NCBI GenBank assembly: GCA_938003765.1 | Contig: CALKYE010000176.1 | Location: 1 to 5,717, forward strand | Origin: an uncultured Planctomycetia bacterium | GTDB taxonomy: Bacteria; Planctomycetota; UBA1135; GCA-002686595 | Reading direction: 5' to 3' | Length of the DNA: 5,717 nt | In this document: one piece after another, positions 1 through 5,717 of the stretch | Numbering within the stretch: position 1 is the first letter of the stretch | Layout of the letters: each line of letters starts with the position of its first letter | Translations under genes and position numbers: made by a program | The notes under the pieces: generated by a model | Told to the model about the DNA's origin: nothing | The model's input: the letters and a program-made list of their open reading frames with translations, nothing else | Databases searched by the model: none

Positions 1-674
1 CCGCGGTTCGCGATCGGGCTCGCGGGCGATGGGTGCAGGATCGTGCCGATGCGCGGGCCGCTCGGACCGAGCGCGGCGCGCGCGCGGTCTTCGGCGAATT
101 TGCCGACGCCGATGACGAGTTCGGGTGCGAGCGCGTCGACGAACTTGCGCAGGGCCTCGTCGCACACGGCGTAGAGCGCGTCGCACTCGGCCTTCGGCAG
201 CTTGTCCGGCGTGCGGTTCTTGGCGGAGGCCTCCATGAACACGAGCGGGCAGTAGTTCCACACGAACAGGCGCTCGAAGAAGCGCTGCGGCGTTCCACAG
301 CTCGCGCGTGCGAAGCCCCACAGCCGCGCTCCGCTGACCTCACTGCGCGTGCACGCGAAGCCCTCGATCGGGCGCTTGGGGTGCTCGTTCGCGGGCCGCT
401 CGACCGGCGCCTCGAGCTTGAGCCAGTCGCGCACGAGCGACACCTCGCCGAACGGAATCCCGGTCTGCGCCATGCCGTACGGGCCCGGATTCATGCCGAG
501 CAGCAGGCCCTTCACGCCGCGGCGCGCGTAGCGCTTCAGGTACAGCTCGAGCGGCGCGCGCGCGTACTCGAGCGGGTTGTAGACGTGCGTGGTCGGCGGC
601 GCGAACTCGAGCGCGTCGACCGCACGCGAGAGTTCCTTCACGATGCGCAGCAGCGAAGTGGGGGCGTCAGGCAT
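1..674 (-). CDS. SMUG1: SMUG1-type uracil-DNA glycosylase, C-terminus cut by window edge
   Basis: Base-excision-repair glycosylase expected to remove uracil, and in this family also 5-hydroxymethyluracil and other oxidised pyrimidines, from DNA, leaving an abasic site. The minus-strand frame opens at ATG 674-672 (MPDAPTSLLRIVKEL) and gives 224 codons before the left edge. The SMUG1 signature is unmistakable. Motif 1 is GMNPGPYGMAQTG at residues 60-72, with N62 matching the catalytic Asn of animal SMUG1, followed by IPFGEVSLVRDWL. EHPKRP (97-102) and SEVSGARLWGF (111-121) follow. WNYCPL (139-144) contains N140, the base-recognition Asn, and VIGVGKFAEDRAR spans 187-199. Motif 2 is HPSPASPIAN (214-223), with H214 the second catalytic residue. 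Human SMUG1 has about 30 further residues after this motif, so little is missing. This ATG is preferred because the family N-terminus starts nearby; no clear Shine-Dalgarno is visible. The gene lies on the same strand as the exported protein gene, 211 bases downstream of it, so it probably has its own promoter. No catalytic residue is missing. Family assignment is very secure; substrate range is inferred from the family. Confidence 0.95.
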   Translation of the reverse strand, partial: MPDAPTSLLRIVKELSRAVDALEFAPPTTHVYNPLEYARAPLELYLKRYARRGVKGLLLGMNPGPYGMAQTGIPFGEVSLVRDWLKLEAPVERPANEHPKRPIEGFACTRSEVSGARLWGFARASCGTPQRFFERLFVWNYCPLVFMEASAKNRTPDKLPKAECDALYAVCDEALRKFVDALAPELVIGVGKFAEDRARAALGPSGPRIGTILHPSPASPIANR

Positions 675-885
675 GGCGCGCAGTCTAGGCGGCGAGCCTG
701 TGCGGTCTTCGCGCTCGTGATCCGTCGCGCGCGCGAGTTCTAGAAGCCCGCTCGCGCGCTGTCCCGGGCGCGTTGATCGATCAGGCCACGTCCCCTGACG
801 CCCTGGGCGGCGTCGCGGCGCTTTGTGCGGCCGTCGTCAGCACCACTGCGTCCAGTTCGTGGAACCGCTTGGACGCGCGAAAGTC
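675..885. other. Intergenic gap between the exported protein gene and the SMUG1 gene
   Basis: This 211-base stretch follows the stop at 886 on the minus strand and precedes the SMUG1 start at 674. I see no convincing gene: open frames across it translate to arginine/alanine-rich sequence without motifs and are antisense or frame-shifted extensions of the flanking genes. It holds a perfect 10-base palindrome TGATCGATCA (774-783), a 6-bp inverted repeat GACGCC/GGCGTC (797-802 and 809-814) that could form a small hairpin in the minus-strand transcript, and a stronger GC hairpin at 729-759. No T-run follows either hairpin on the minus strand. The promoter for SMUG1 should lie here, but no clear -35/-10 pair is visible. 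Confidence 0.6.
729..759. repeat. GC-rich inverted repeat, possible hairpin upstream of SMUG1
   Basis: The arms GCGCGCGAG (729-737) and CTCGCGCGC (751-759) are exact reverse complements, giving a 9-bp stem around a 13-base loop. The loop contains the palindrome TTCTAGAA (738-745). The hairpin lies about 125 bases past the stop of the exported-protein gene and about 55 bases before the SMUG1 start. It could act as a terminator or an RNA-stabilising element. No T-rich tract follows, so an intrinsic terminator is not supported, and in DNA this rich in alternating GC such a stem may arise by chance. Confidence 0.3.
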
Positions 886-3189
886 TCAGCCGCCGCGCGG
901 CGGACGCTGGCCGCGCCCGGGCACGTTGCGCTCGGAGGTCGGCAGCTCGAGCAGCTTGGGATCGAGCTTGGAGAGCGCGTCCTTCAGCTTCGCGAGCAAG
1001 TCGTCGCGCTTGGCGTCGCCCAGCCGCGCTTCGAGCATGCGCGAGGTGTCGGCGGGCGTCAGGTTGAGTCCGTCGGGCGTCGCCGCCGAGTCCGCGCGGC
1101 GCGCGAAGCTCGCGAGCAGCTCGTTGGTCGCACGCTCGAGATCGCCCTGCTCGAGCGCCATGCGCGCGCGGCCGGCGAGCGCGAGCGCGATGAAGTGGTT
1201 GCACAGGTCGGCGCCGTCGGGCAGCGACTTGATGTTGGTCTCGTAGTGCGCGATGCCCGCGCTGTACGCGGCGGCCGCTTGATCGAACTCGCCGCGGCGG
1301 CGGTGGTGTTCGGCGGCGACGAGCGCGGCGTAGCCGGCGTACCACGAGAGCTGCAGGCTCGCTTCGGGCCGCGTGAGCATCTCGGCGTAGGTGCTCACCA
1401 GTCCCGTCGGCCCTTTCTCCCACAGGATGCGCGAACGCAACCGCTCGTGGAGCAGCGCTGAGTCGGGGAAGCGCGTGAGCGCGCTGTCGAGCACGCCGTT
1501 GGCGCGCGGACTCGCGCCCAGCCAACGCAGGAAGTCGTAGTACGAGACGAGGTTCTCGTCGGTCACGAGCGGGTGCTCGCTCAGCGTCGCGTACGCGGCG
1601 TTGATGTCGGCCATCCACTCCGGCGGCCACTGCGTGCGCTCGCGGTAGGCCTTGCGGATCGCGAGCTGGCGCGAGAGCGCGAACAGCGCGAGCACTTGGA
1701 CCTTCACGTCCTCGGTCGCGCCGAGGCCCGCGTCGTCGAGTTTGAGCATGCCGCCCTCGACCGCCGCGACGGCGCGCGGCAGAGCCGCGGACTGATCGCC
1801 GAGCTTGTTCGCGCACACCGCGAGCAGCGCGTCGAGCTTCCAACCCTTGGCGCCGAGCTTCTCGGCCTCCTGAGCGTTCAGTCGCGCCTCCTCGACGAGC
1901 GCCTGCGCGAAGCGTCGGTCGACGCCCGACTCCGCGGCGCGCGCGAGCAGCGACTCGGCGAACTCGAGCTTGGCCGCCGGATCGGACGGCCGGGCGCCGA
2001 GCTGCTCCGCGCGATCCTCGACTCCCGCGGCGACGGTGCGGATCCGCGAAGTGGCCTCGTACTGCGCCTGCGGCGAGCCCGCGCGCGCGAGGTCGATGTG
2101 CTTGGAGCCGATCGACAAGCCGCGGTGCAGCGCAGCCAGCGTCTTGGCGCGCGGGAAGCTCTGGCCGAGTCGTTCGGCCGCCGCGATCAACATCTCGCGC
2201 TCGTCCTTCTCCATCGGCGTCTTGAGCGCTTCGGCGATCAGGTCGACCGCGCCCTCGGTCTGGTTCTGCGCGAGCGACTGCCGCGCGAGCTTGGCGAGCT
2301 CGACGTCCAGTCCGAACACCGCCAGGCGCAGGAGCTCGTTCTGATCGACCCCGCGCTGCTTCAGCGTCGACTCGAGCAACGTGCGTCGCACGACGACGTC
2401 ACCGGTCTTGTAGGCGCGCTCGATGGCTTCGCGATCGACGATGTCGGGGCTCGCGACGCGCTCGGTGATCGGCACGCCGTCGCGCACCGGGTCCTGCGGC
2501 GGCGGGAAGTCCTTGGCGCCTTCGACGTACGCCGTGAGCACCGTCTTGGTGTCCCACGAGTAGTAGACGTCGTACATCTCCTTGCCCGACAGATCGAGCG
2601 CGATGTGGCGCGGCGAAACGCGCAGGCCCTCGAAGTACTTGTCGTACAGCTCGGTCTCGGCCGCGATGTGCTCGCCGCACGTCACCGTGCCGAAGCGCGG
2701 GCACTCGACGCGCTGTCCGGCTTCGTCGTAGTCGCGCGGCGAGTGGCGGTAGACCGAGGCGATCACGCACACGTACGGCGCGAGCAGCTCTCCAACCGCG
2801 GGATCGCGGTACTTCACGCCCGCGAAGTGCTCGCTCGCGATCTCACCGTCCATGTTGACGCACACCAGGATCGGGCGCTGATCGCGCTGCGCGACCTTGA
2901 TCGCGTCATCGAACGAGCGCTGCCACTTGATGACCACCGGCTTGGCCCAGCCCTCGGCCGTCGCGGCGGGCCAGATCTGCGGCTCGGTCATGCCCTCGGG
3001 CAGCGCGGGAGGCGAGCCGAAGCGGAACGAGTCCTTGCTCGGCGCTGCGCCGCCCTGCGGACGCGCGGCTGCGGGTGTCTGCGCCGGAGCGGCGCCGTCC
3101 TGGGCGCTGACGTGGGCGCGCGCGTGCGAGGCGGCGAGCGCGAGGAACGAGAGCAGGCACGAAACGGACGCGGTGTGGGGCGCTTGCAT
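886..3189 (-). CDS. Exported thioredoxin-like protein with TPR-like helical C-terminus
   Basis: This is a 767-residue protein of unknown specific role. The open frame extends upstream to 3918, but that part lies antisense to the methyltransferase and looks non-coding. ATG 3189-3187 is chosen because it begins a signal-like peptide: a hydrophobic run at about residues 9-20 (VSCLLSFLALAA), then SHARA/H near 25 as a plausible signal peptidase I site. The n-region lacks Lys/Arg, which is unusual. Residues 26-65 form an Ala/Pro/Gln/Gly linker. Residues 85-220 look like a thioredoxin fold: a helix with DDAIKVAQRDQRP, the strand ILVCVNM, DPAVGELLAPYVCVIASV, and VSPRHIALDLSGKEM with P193 at the usual cis-proline place. 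Where CXXC is expected there is NMDGEIASEHF (112-122), so classical disulfide exchange is unlikely. A CPRFGTVTCGEH motif (163-174) is distinctive. From about 255 to 745 the protein is almost wholly helical; RRRGEFDQAAAAYSAGIAHYE (630-650) and ALEQGDLERATNELLASF (678-695) resemble TPR units. The tail is basic and Pro/Gly-rich. Expected location is periplasm or cell envelope. The coding call is strong; function is not assigned. Confidence 0.88.
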   Translation of the reverse strand: MQAPHTASVSCLLSFLALAASHARAHVSAQDGAAPAQTPAAARPQGGAAPSKDSFRFGSPPALPEGMTEPQIWPAATAEGWAKPVVIKWQRSFDDAIKVAQRDQRPILVCVNMDGEIASEHFAGVKYRDPAVGELLAPYVCVIASVYRHSPRDYDEAGQRVECPRFGTVTCGEHIAAETELYDKYFEGLRVSPRHIALDLSGKEMYDVYYSWDTKTVLTAYVEGAKDFPPPQDPVRDGVPITERVASPDIVDREAIERAYKTGDVVVRRTLLESTLKQRGVDQNELLRLAVFGLDVELAKLARQSLAQNQTEGAVDLIAEALKTPMEKDEREMLIAAAERLGQSFPRAKTLAALHRGLSIGSKHIDLARAGSPQAQYEATSRIRTVAAGVEDRAEQLGARPSDPAAKLEFAESLLARAAESGVDRRFAQALVEEARLNAQEAEKLGAKGWKLDALLAVCANKLGDQSAALPRAVAAVEGGMLKLDDAGLGATEDVKVQVLALFALSRQLAIRKAYRERTQWPPEWMADINAAYATLSEHPLVTDENLVSYYDFLRWLGASPRANGVLDSALTRFPDSALLHERLRSRILWEKGPTGLVSTYAEMLTRPEASLQLSWYAGYAALVAAEHHRRRGEFDQAAAAYSAGIAHYETNIKSLPDGADLCNHFIALALAGRARMALEQGDLERATNELLASFARRADSAATPDGLNLTPADTSRMLEARLGDAKRDDLLAKLKDALSKLDPKLLELPTSERNVPGRGQRPPRGG

Positions 3190-3288
3190 GACACGACTAG
3201 GCTCGCCTCTGCGCGGCGTAACGTCCACTCCGCGCCGCCAGCGTCGCGCAGGTCGTTGCGCAGGCCTGAAGGCTACGATGCGCGGCGC
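3190..3288. promoter_or_regulatory. Divergent intergenic region serving both flanking operons
   Basis: These 99 bases separate the minus-strand exported-protein gene from the plus-strand methyltransferase-recQ pair and must hold, or overlap, both promoters. Toward the minus gene, AGAGGCGAG (read on the minus strand, about 12-16 bases before its ATG) is purine-rich and Shine-Dalgarno-like but spaced rather far. On the plus side, TGAAGG (3267-3272) is the only Shine-Dalgarno-like string and is also too far, about 16 bases, from ATG 3289. GCGGCG (3213-3218) and CGCCGC (3233-3238) form a 6-bp inverted repeat with a 14-base spacer in the middle of the region, a possible operator, though GC-rich arms this short can be chance. 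Confidence 0.5.
3274..3279 (+). promoter_or_regulatory. Possible -10 element for methyltransferase-recQ transcript
   Basis: TACGAT matches the TANNNT form of a sigma-70-type -10 hexamer and is one of the few such strings in this GC-rich gap. No good -35 hexamer lies 16-18 bases upstream; TTGCGC at 3256-3261 is only 12 bases away. If the element is real, transcription would begin within a few bases of ATG 3289, giving a leaderless or nearly leaderless message, which would fit the missing Shine-Dalgarno. This rests on one hexamer only. Confidence 0.22.
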
Positions 3289-4026
3289 ATGTCCAAGGCC
3301 TTCGACGCGCGCGAGTTCCGCCGCAAGTTCGACGAATTGATCGTTCGCGGGCAGTTCCACGAGACGCCCGAGTACTACCCGCGCTACCGGACGCGCTACG
3401 AGGAGCTGTTCCGCGTATTCAACGAGCGCGCGCCCGAGGGGCCGCTCGAGGTGCTCGACATCGGCGGCGGGATCTACGCGACGCTGGCGACGGCCCTGCG
3501 GGGCGACCGCTGCACCGTGGCGGACGTGGGGGCGACCAACGTCGAGTACTTGAAGCGCTGCGGCGTCGCGAGCGTCGAGTGGAACCTGTGCCAGGAGGGG
3601 CAGCCGTTCGAGTCGCGCTTCGACGCGATCGTGTTCTCCGAGGTGATCGAGCACCTGCCCGTGCCCTCGCACCTCGTGCTCGAGCGTCTGCGGCGCGCGC
3701 TGAAGCCCGGCGGCTTCATCCTGTGCACGACGCCCAACCTCTACCGCTTGCGCAACGTGGTCTACATGGCGCTCGGCAAGCCCATCTTCGACTACTTCCG
3801 CATGCCCACCGACCGCGGACTCGGGCACGTGCTCGAGTTCAGCCGCGAACATCTCGCCTGGCAGATCGAGCAGGCCGGCTTCCGCCTGGAGTCGCTCGAG
3901 CTGCGCTACTTCCCGCACCAGCCCTACTCGCTGCCATTCCGCGTGCTCTCGTGGCTCGGCAGGCCGCTGTTCTGGTTCCCGCGCTGGCGCGACTGCCTCG
4001 TCGCGATCGCGCAGGCGCCGCGCTGA
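3289..4026 (+). CDS. Class I SAM-dependent methyltransferase
   Basis: A 245-residue enzyme expected to transfer a methyl group from S-adenosylmethionine to an unidentified acceptor in the cytoplasm. The Rossmann-fold motifs are in order. Motif I is LEVLDIGGGIYATLA (53-67), the SAM-binding glycine loop. The acidic end of strand 2 is VADVG (77-81), and FDAIVFSEVIEHL (111-123) holds the post-motif acidic/His segment typical of the Methyltransf_11/Methyltransf_23 type. ALKPGGFILCTTPN (137-150) is the strand-5 region. The length is usual for a stand-alone enzyme. The N-terminal 50 residues are charged and tyrosine-rich (EYYPRYRTRYEEL) and may cap the active site. The C-terminus (about 214-243, with LSWLGRPLFWFPRW) is hydrophobic and aromatic and might touch membrane or a lipid-linked or glycan acceptor; that is inference. 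The ATG at 3289 is the first in-frame Met ahead of the fold. The ATG at 3278 is out of frame. Eight bases separate the stop from the helicase start, so the two are probably cotranscribed. Family assignment is firm; the substrate cannot be read from the sequence. Confidence 0.92.
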   Translation: MSKAFDAREFRRKFDELIVRGQFHETPEYYPRYRTRYEELFRVFNERAPEGPLEVLDIGGGIYATLATALRGDRCTVADVGATNVEYLKRCGVASVEWNLCQEGQPFESRFDAIVFSEVIEHLPVPSHLVLERLRRALKPGGFILCTTPNLYRLRNVVYMALGKPIFDYFRMPTDRGLGHVLEFSREHLAWQIEQAGFRLESLELRYFPHQPYSLPFRVLSWLGRPLFWFPRWRDCLVAIAQAPR

Positions 4027-4034
4027 GCGCGACC

Positions 4035-5717
4035 ATGTCCGGCGATCCGTTGCTCGAGACGCTGCGTGCGCGCTTCGGTCACGCGCAACTGCGCGGGCCG
4101 CAGCGCGAGGTCATCGAAGCCGTGCTCGCCGGTCGCGACGTGCTGCTCACGATGCCCACCGGCGGCGGCAAGTCGCTCTGCTATCAACTGCCCGCGCTGC
4201 TGCTCGAGGGATTGACGCTCGTGGTCAGCCCGTTGATCGCGCTGATGCAGGATCAGGTCGACGCGCTGCGCGCCAAGGGCATCGCGGCGGCCTTCGTGAA
4301 CTCGTCGCTCTCGGCGAACGAGCGGCGTGAGCGACTCGACGCGGCCGTCGCGGGACGTTTGAAGCTCCTGTACGTGACCCCCGAGCGCTTTCGCAGCGCC
4401 GACTTCCAGTCGGTGGTCGCGCAACTGAACATCGCGCGCCTGGCGGTCGACGAAGCGCACTGCGTGAGTCAGTGGGGGCACGACTTCCGGCCCGACTACT
4501 CGCGTCTGGGCGAGTACCGCGCACGAATCGGCAATCCGCCGACGATCGCGCTGACGGCGACAGCGACTCCGCGTGTGGCCGACGACATCGTTGCGATGCT
4601 CGCGTTGCGCGAGCCGCTGATCGTGCGGCTGGGGATCGAGCGGCCGGAGTTGTTCCTCGCCGCGACGCGCGTCGAGCTCGCCGAAGAGAAGCTGCCGCTG
4701 CTCGCCGAACGCGTGCGCCAGATCGATGGACCCGGGATCGTGTACTCGACCTTGATCCGCGACCTCGAGGACCTGCACGTCGAGCTCAAACGCCGCGGCA
4801 TCCACAGCCTCGTCTACCACGGCAAGCTCTCGCCGCAGGAGCGCCGCTCGATGCAGGCGCGCTTCCTCTCGAGCCGCGATGAGGTCGTGCTCGCGACCAA
4901 CGCCTTCGGCATGGGCGTCGACAAGCCCGACATCCGCTTCGTGCTGCACGCGCAGGTCCCGCGCACGCTCGAGCAGTGGACTCAAGAGGTCGGCCGCGCC
5001 GGCCGCGATGGAAAGCCATCGTGGTGCGAAGTGCTGTACTTCGAGGAGGACCTCGCCATCCAGCAGAACTTCGTCGAGTGGGCCAACCCCTCGCGCGAGT
5101 ACCTGATGCACGTCTACGAGACGCTGCGCGGCTGGGGCGAGCGCGTGCAGACCAAGGAGCTCTCCGATCTGCGCGACGAGTTGCTCATCAAGAATCGCGC
5201 GGACAACCGCGTGTCGATCTGCCTCAAGTGGCTCGAGGTGCTCGGCGTGACCGAGGGCTCGTTCGAGTCGCACGATTTGCGCGTCGTGCGCGAACTCGAG
5301 CCTGCTGAGCTGCCCGACTCCGTGGGCAGCCCCGAGAAGCGCCGCGCGGACCTCGAAGGTCTGCTGGCGATGGCGCGCTTCGCTGGAATGGCGGAGGAGT
5401 GCCGACGAGTGCTGATCGCGCGTCACTTCGGACTCGACGATCCGCCGACGCCGTGCGGCGCCTGCGATGTGTGCTCGGACGGCGCCGAGTGGCGTTCGAG
5501 TCGACTCTCCGCGCGCGCAGCGGATCAGGCCGGCCCGCGCGAAGAACTCGGCTGGCGTCGCGGCGACTGGGTGCGCGTCGACGGCCGCCACCTCGGCCAG
5601 ATCGTGAAGGTCGAAGGCGAAGGCCGCCGCCAGCGCCTCACGATCGAGTCGACCGGCGACCTCGCGCGCCGCACCGTCGACCCGCGCCGCCAGCGGGTCG
5701 AGCGCCTCGAGCGCTGA
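4035..5717 (+). CDS. recQ: RecQ-family ATP-dependent DNA helicase, non-classical C-terminus
   Basis: A 560-residue superfamily 2 helicase that unwinds DNA 3'-5' using ATP in recombination and replication-fork repair. All core motifs are intact: motif 0 FGHAQLRGPQREVI (14-27), Walker A PTGGGKS (41-47, K46), SPLIALMQDQV (65-75), DEAH (139-142), the RecQ-specific aromatic-rich loop CVSQWGHDFRPDY (143-155), LTATAT (173-178), motif V VVLATNAFGMGVDKPDIRFV (284-303) and motif VI QEVGRAGRDG (317-326). The zinc site is C456, C474, C477, C480 (C-X17-C-X2-C-X2-C). Between motif VI and C456 lie about 130 residues, roughly 80 more than in E. coli RecQ. The extra part (about 352-430) has helix-helix-strand character like a winged helix (KELSDLRDELL, SICLKWLEVLGV). 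After the zinc site there is no recognisable HRDC. Instead, residues 507-558 (starting WRRGDWVRVDGRHLGQIVKV) form a basic, beta-rich, SH3/KOW-like tail. The start follows the methyltransferase stop by 8 bases without a strong Shine-Dalgarno, suggesting translational coupling. The stop codon is the last triplet of the window, so the gene is complete. A RecQ-like subfamily rather than orthologous RecQ is possible. Confidence 0.95.
   Translation: MSGDPLLETLRARFGHAQLRGPQREVIEAVLAGRDVLLTMPTGGGKSLCYQLPALLLEGLTLVVSPLIALMQDQVDALRAKGIAAAFVNSSLSANERRERLDAAVAGRLKLLYVTPERFRSADFQSVVAQLNIARLAVDEAHCVSQWGHDFRPDYSRLGEYRARIGNPPTIALTATATPRVADDIVAMLALREPLIVRLGIERPELFLAATRVELAEEKLPLLAERVRQIDGPGIVYSTLIRDLEDLHVELKRRGIHSLVYHGKLSPQERRSMQARFLSSRDEVVLATNAFGMGVDKPDIRFVLHAQVPRTLEQWTQEVGRAGRDGKPSWCEVLYFEEDLAIQQNFVEWANPSREYLMHVYETLRGWGERVQTKELSDLRDELLIKNRADNRVSICLKWLEVLGVTEGSFESHDLRVVRELEPAELPDSVGSPEKRRADLEGLLAMARFAGMAEECRRVLIARHFGLDDPPTPCGACDVCSDGAEWRSSRLSARAADQAGPREELGWRRGDWVRVDGRHLGQIVKVEGEGRRQRLTIESTGDLARRTVDPRRQRVERLER

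Noticed and set aside
33..743. Plus-strand open frame of 236 codons
   Set aside because: It is exactly opposite the SMUG1 gene, whose protein has clear catalytic motifs. The plus-strand translation is Arg/Ala/Glu/Val-rich with no family motif, typical of a shadow frame at high GC.
740..1843. Minus-strand open frame of 367 codons
   Set aside because: It overlaps the C-terminal part of the exported-protein gene in another frame and is extremely Arg/Ala-rich. The overlapping frame gives sensible helical protein.
1573..3288. Plus-strand open frame that runs for over 570 codons straight into the methyltransferase in the same frame
   Set aside because: It could suggest a large fusion protein, but this part lies antisense to the exported thioredoxin-like gene, is dominated by Arg/Leu/Glu/Asp without motifs, and the methyltransferase fold is complete from ATG 3289.
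3190..3918. N-terminal extension of the exported-protein frame by 243 codons
   Set aside because: It lies opposite the methyltransferase motifs, and starting there would bury the signal-peptide-like sequence in the middle of the protein.
3579..4034. Plus-strand upstream extension of the RecQ frame
   Set aside because: It overlaps the methyltransferase in a different frame and is Arg/Ala-rich. The RecQ family N-terminus begins just after ATG 4035, close to motif 0.
3924..5591. Minus-strand open frame of 555 codons
   Set aside because: It is antisense to the RecQ gene, which has every helicase motif. The minus translation is His/Arg/Ala-rich and matches nothing recognisable.
1..5717. CRISPR array, tRNA/rRNA, insertion sequence, attachment site or defence island
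   Set aside because: I searched by eye for regular direct repeats, cloverleaf-like arms with a TTC loop, terminal inverted repeats and transposase, nuclease or toxin motifs, and saw none.

Overview
This is a very GC-rich bacterial chromosomal segment. It holds four protein-coding genes arranged as two divergent pairs around a 99-base intergenic region. High GC at third codon positions leaves long open frames opposite every real gene. The real genes were picked by protein motifs, not by frame length. The bacterial SMUG1-type glycosylase, the exported thioredoxin-fold/helical-repeat protein and the non-classical RecQ would fit a high-GC Planctomycetota-like or Myxococcota-like genome. That placement is inference from gene content; no marker gene here fixes the phylum.

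Left half, minus strand. Positions 886-3189 encode a 767-residue, probably exported protein: a signal-peptide-like N-terminus, a low-complexity Ala/Pro linker, a thioredoxin-like domain without the CXXC redox pair, then a long alpha-helical TPR-like region. After a 211-base gap, a SMUG1-family uracil-DNA glycosylase starts at 674 and runs off the left edge. Only its last few dozen residues should be missing.

Right half, plus strand. A class I SAM-dependent methyltransferase (3289-4026) is followed 8 bases later by a RecQ-family helicase (4035-5717) whose stop codon is the last triplet of the window. The spacing implies one transcript and probably coupled translation. The helicase has all core motifs and the four zinc-binding cysteines. 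However, it carries about 80 extra residues between the helicase core and the zinc site, and it ends in a small basic beta-rich domain where classical RecQ has winged-helix and HRDC domains.

How the genes may relate. SMUG1 (base excision of uracil and oxidised pyrimidines) and RecQ (unwinding of forks and recombination intermediates) are both genome-maintenance enzymes. They are on opposite strands and separated by unrelated genes, so a shared pathway is not shown. I see no CRISPR array, RNA gene, insertion sequence, phage gene or recognisable defence system. The region reads as ordinary core or near-core chromosome. The features most worth a second look are the RecQ architecture and the cysteine/histidine motif in the exported thioredoxin-like protein.
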